Source: Candidatus Stahliibacteriota bacterium CG08_land_8_20_14_0_20_40_26 (lineage in GTDB: Bacteria; Hydrothermota; UBA3073). From it: a stretch of 12,326 nt of DNA. A program made the position numbers and the translations under genes. This document shows, piece by piece, positions 12,255 to 12,326 of this stretch (positions are counted from its first letter, which is position 1; each line of letters starts with the position of its first letter). The notes below the pieces were generated by a model that did not search any database, had not been told where the DNA came from, and was given only the letters and a program-made list of their open reading frames with translations. Location: positions 476 to 12,801 of the forward strand of contig PEYP01000085.1 of the NCBI GenBank assembly GCA_002774315.1, read 5' to 3'.

Positions 12255-12326
12255 TCGTGCTCTTTGTGCCTTTGTGGTTAGGTTTTTCACCACTAAGACA
12301 CGAAGACACCAAGAGAGACACTAAGA
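12255..12326. repeat. Inverted pair of octamer-period arrays (TTTGTGCC family)
   Basis: The left arm has TCGTGCTC (12255-12262), TTTGTGCC (12263-12270) and TTTGTGGT (12271-12278). After a short T-rich loop the right arm has CACTAAGA (12291-12298), CACGAAGA (12299-12306) and CACCAAGA (12307-12314), then GAGACACTAAGA to the window edge. The arms are imperfectly complementary. The right side is cut by the end of the window. A related doublet is at 135-150. Confidence 0.6.

Overview
The window looks like chromosomal DNA from an AT-rich, uncultured bacterium. A candidate phylum such as WOR-3/Stahlbacteria or a relative is my best guess. The basis is an exported Reg_prop-type beta-propeller, a GWxTD-domain protein, a lipid-type UbiA prenyltransferase and intergenic DNA crowded with short palindromic and oligomeric repeats. 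The phylum is an inference; no rRNA is present. There is no phage, insertion sequence, CRISPR array or resistance cassette.

Layout. Bases 1-1169 hold no convincing protein gene. They contain a leftward promoter (203-231), an orphan consensus rightward promoter (612-640), several REP-like palindromes and long inverted or direct repeats. Then come three rightward genes: glyA (serine hydroxymethyltransferase), a dCMP deaminase and a PflX-like radical SAM protein; the last two overlap by 8 bp. A convergent leftward gene (3870-5855) encodes a Na+/phosphate cotransporter with an unusual exported Ig-like domain at its N-terminus and a PhoU-like C-terminus. A rightward beta-propeller gene follows, then a leftward tRNA-Leu(CAG) with encoded CCA, then a rightward GWxTD-domain gene. 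Leftward tadA (tRNA adenosine deaminase), a TPR protein and a UbiA prenyltransferase follow. An apparently unannotated 45-residue leftward ORF lies upstream of ubiA and is followed by an intrinsic terminator.

How the genes connect. SHMT supplies methylene-THF and dCMP deaminase supplies dUMP, the two inputs of thymidylate synthase, so the glyA operon reads as a one-carbon/dTMP unit. TadA edits tRNA-Arg; it and the tRNA gene are housekeeping. The propeller, GWxTD and TPR proteins are probable cell-envelope or periplasmic proteins of unknown role.

Two themes stand out. First, sigma70-type promoters with an exact 17-bp spacer (TTGACA/TATAAT or close) occur repeatedly, and several -10 boxes end only 5-10 nt before the start codon or the mature tRNA end. 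This predicts leaderless or nearly leaderless transcripts. Second, most intergenic gaps hold arrays of a short unit repeated at a strict period of 7, 8, 9 or 10 bp. These are often arranged as an inverted pair of arrays, with a different unit sequence in each family but the same architecture. In one place a 40-bp REP-like palindrome appears to interrupt one of these units, compared with an intact copy elsewhere in the window. These repeats are the best candidate here for something not well described.
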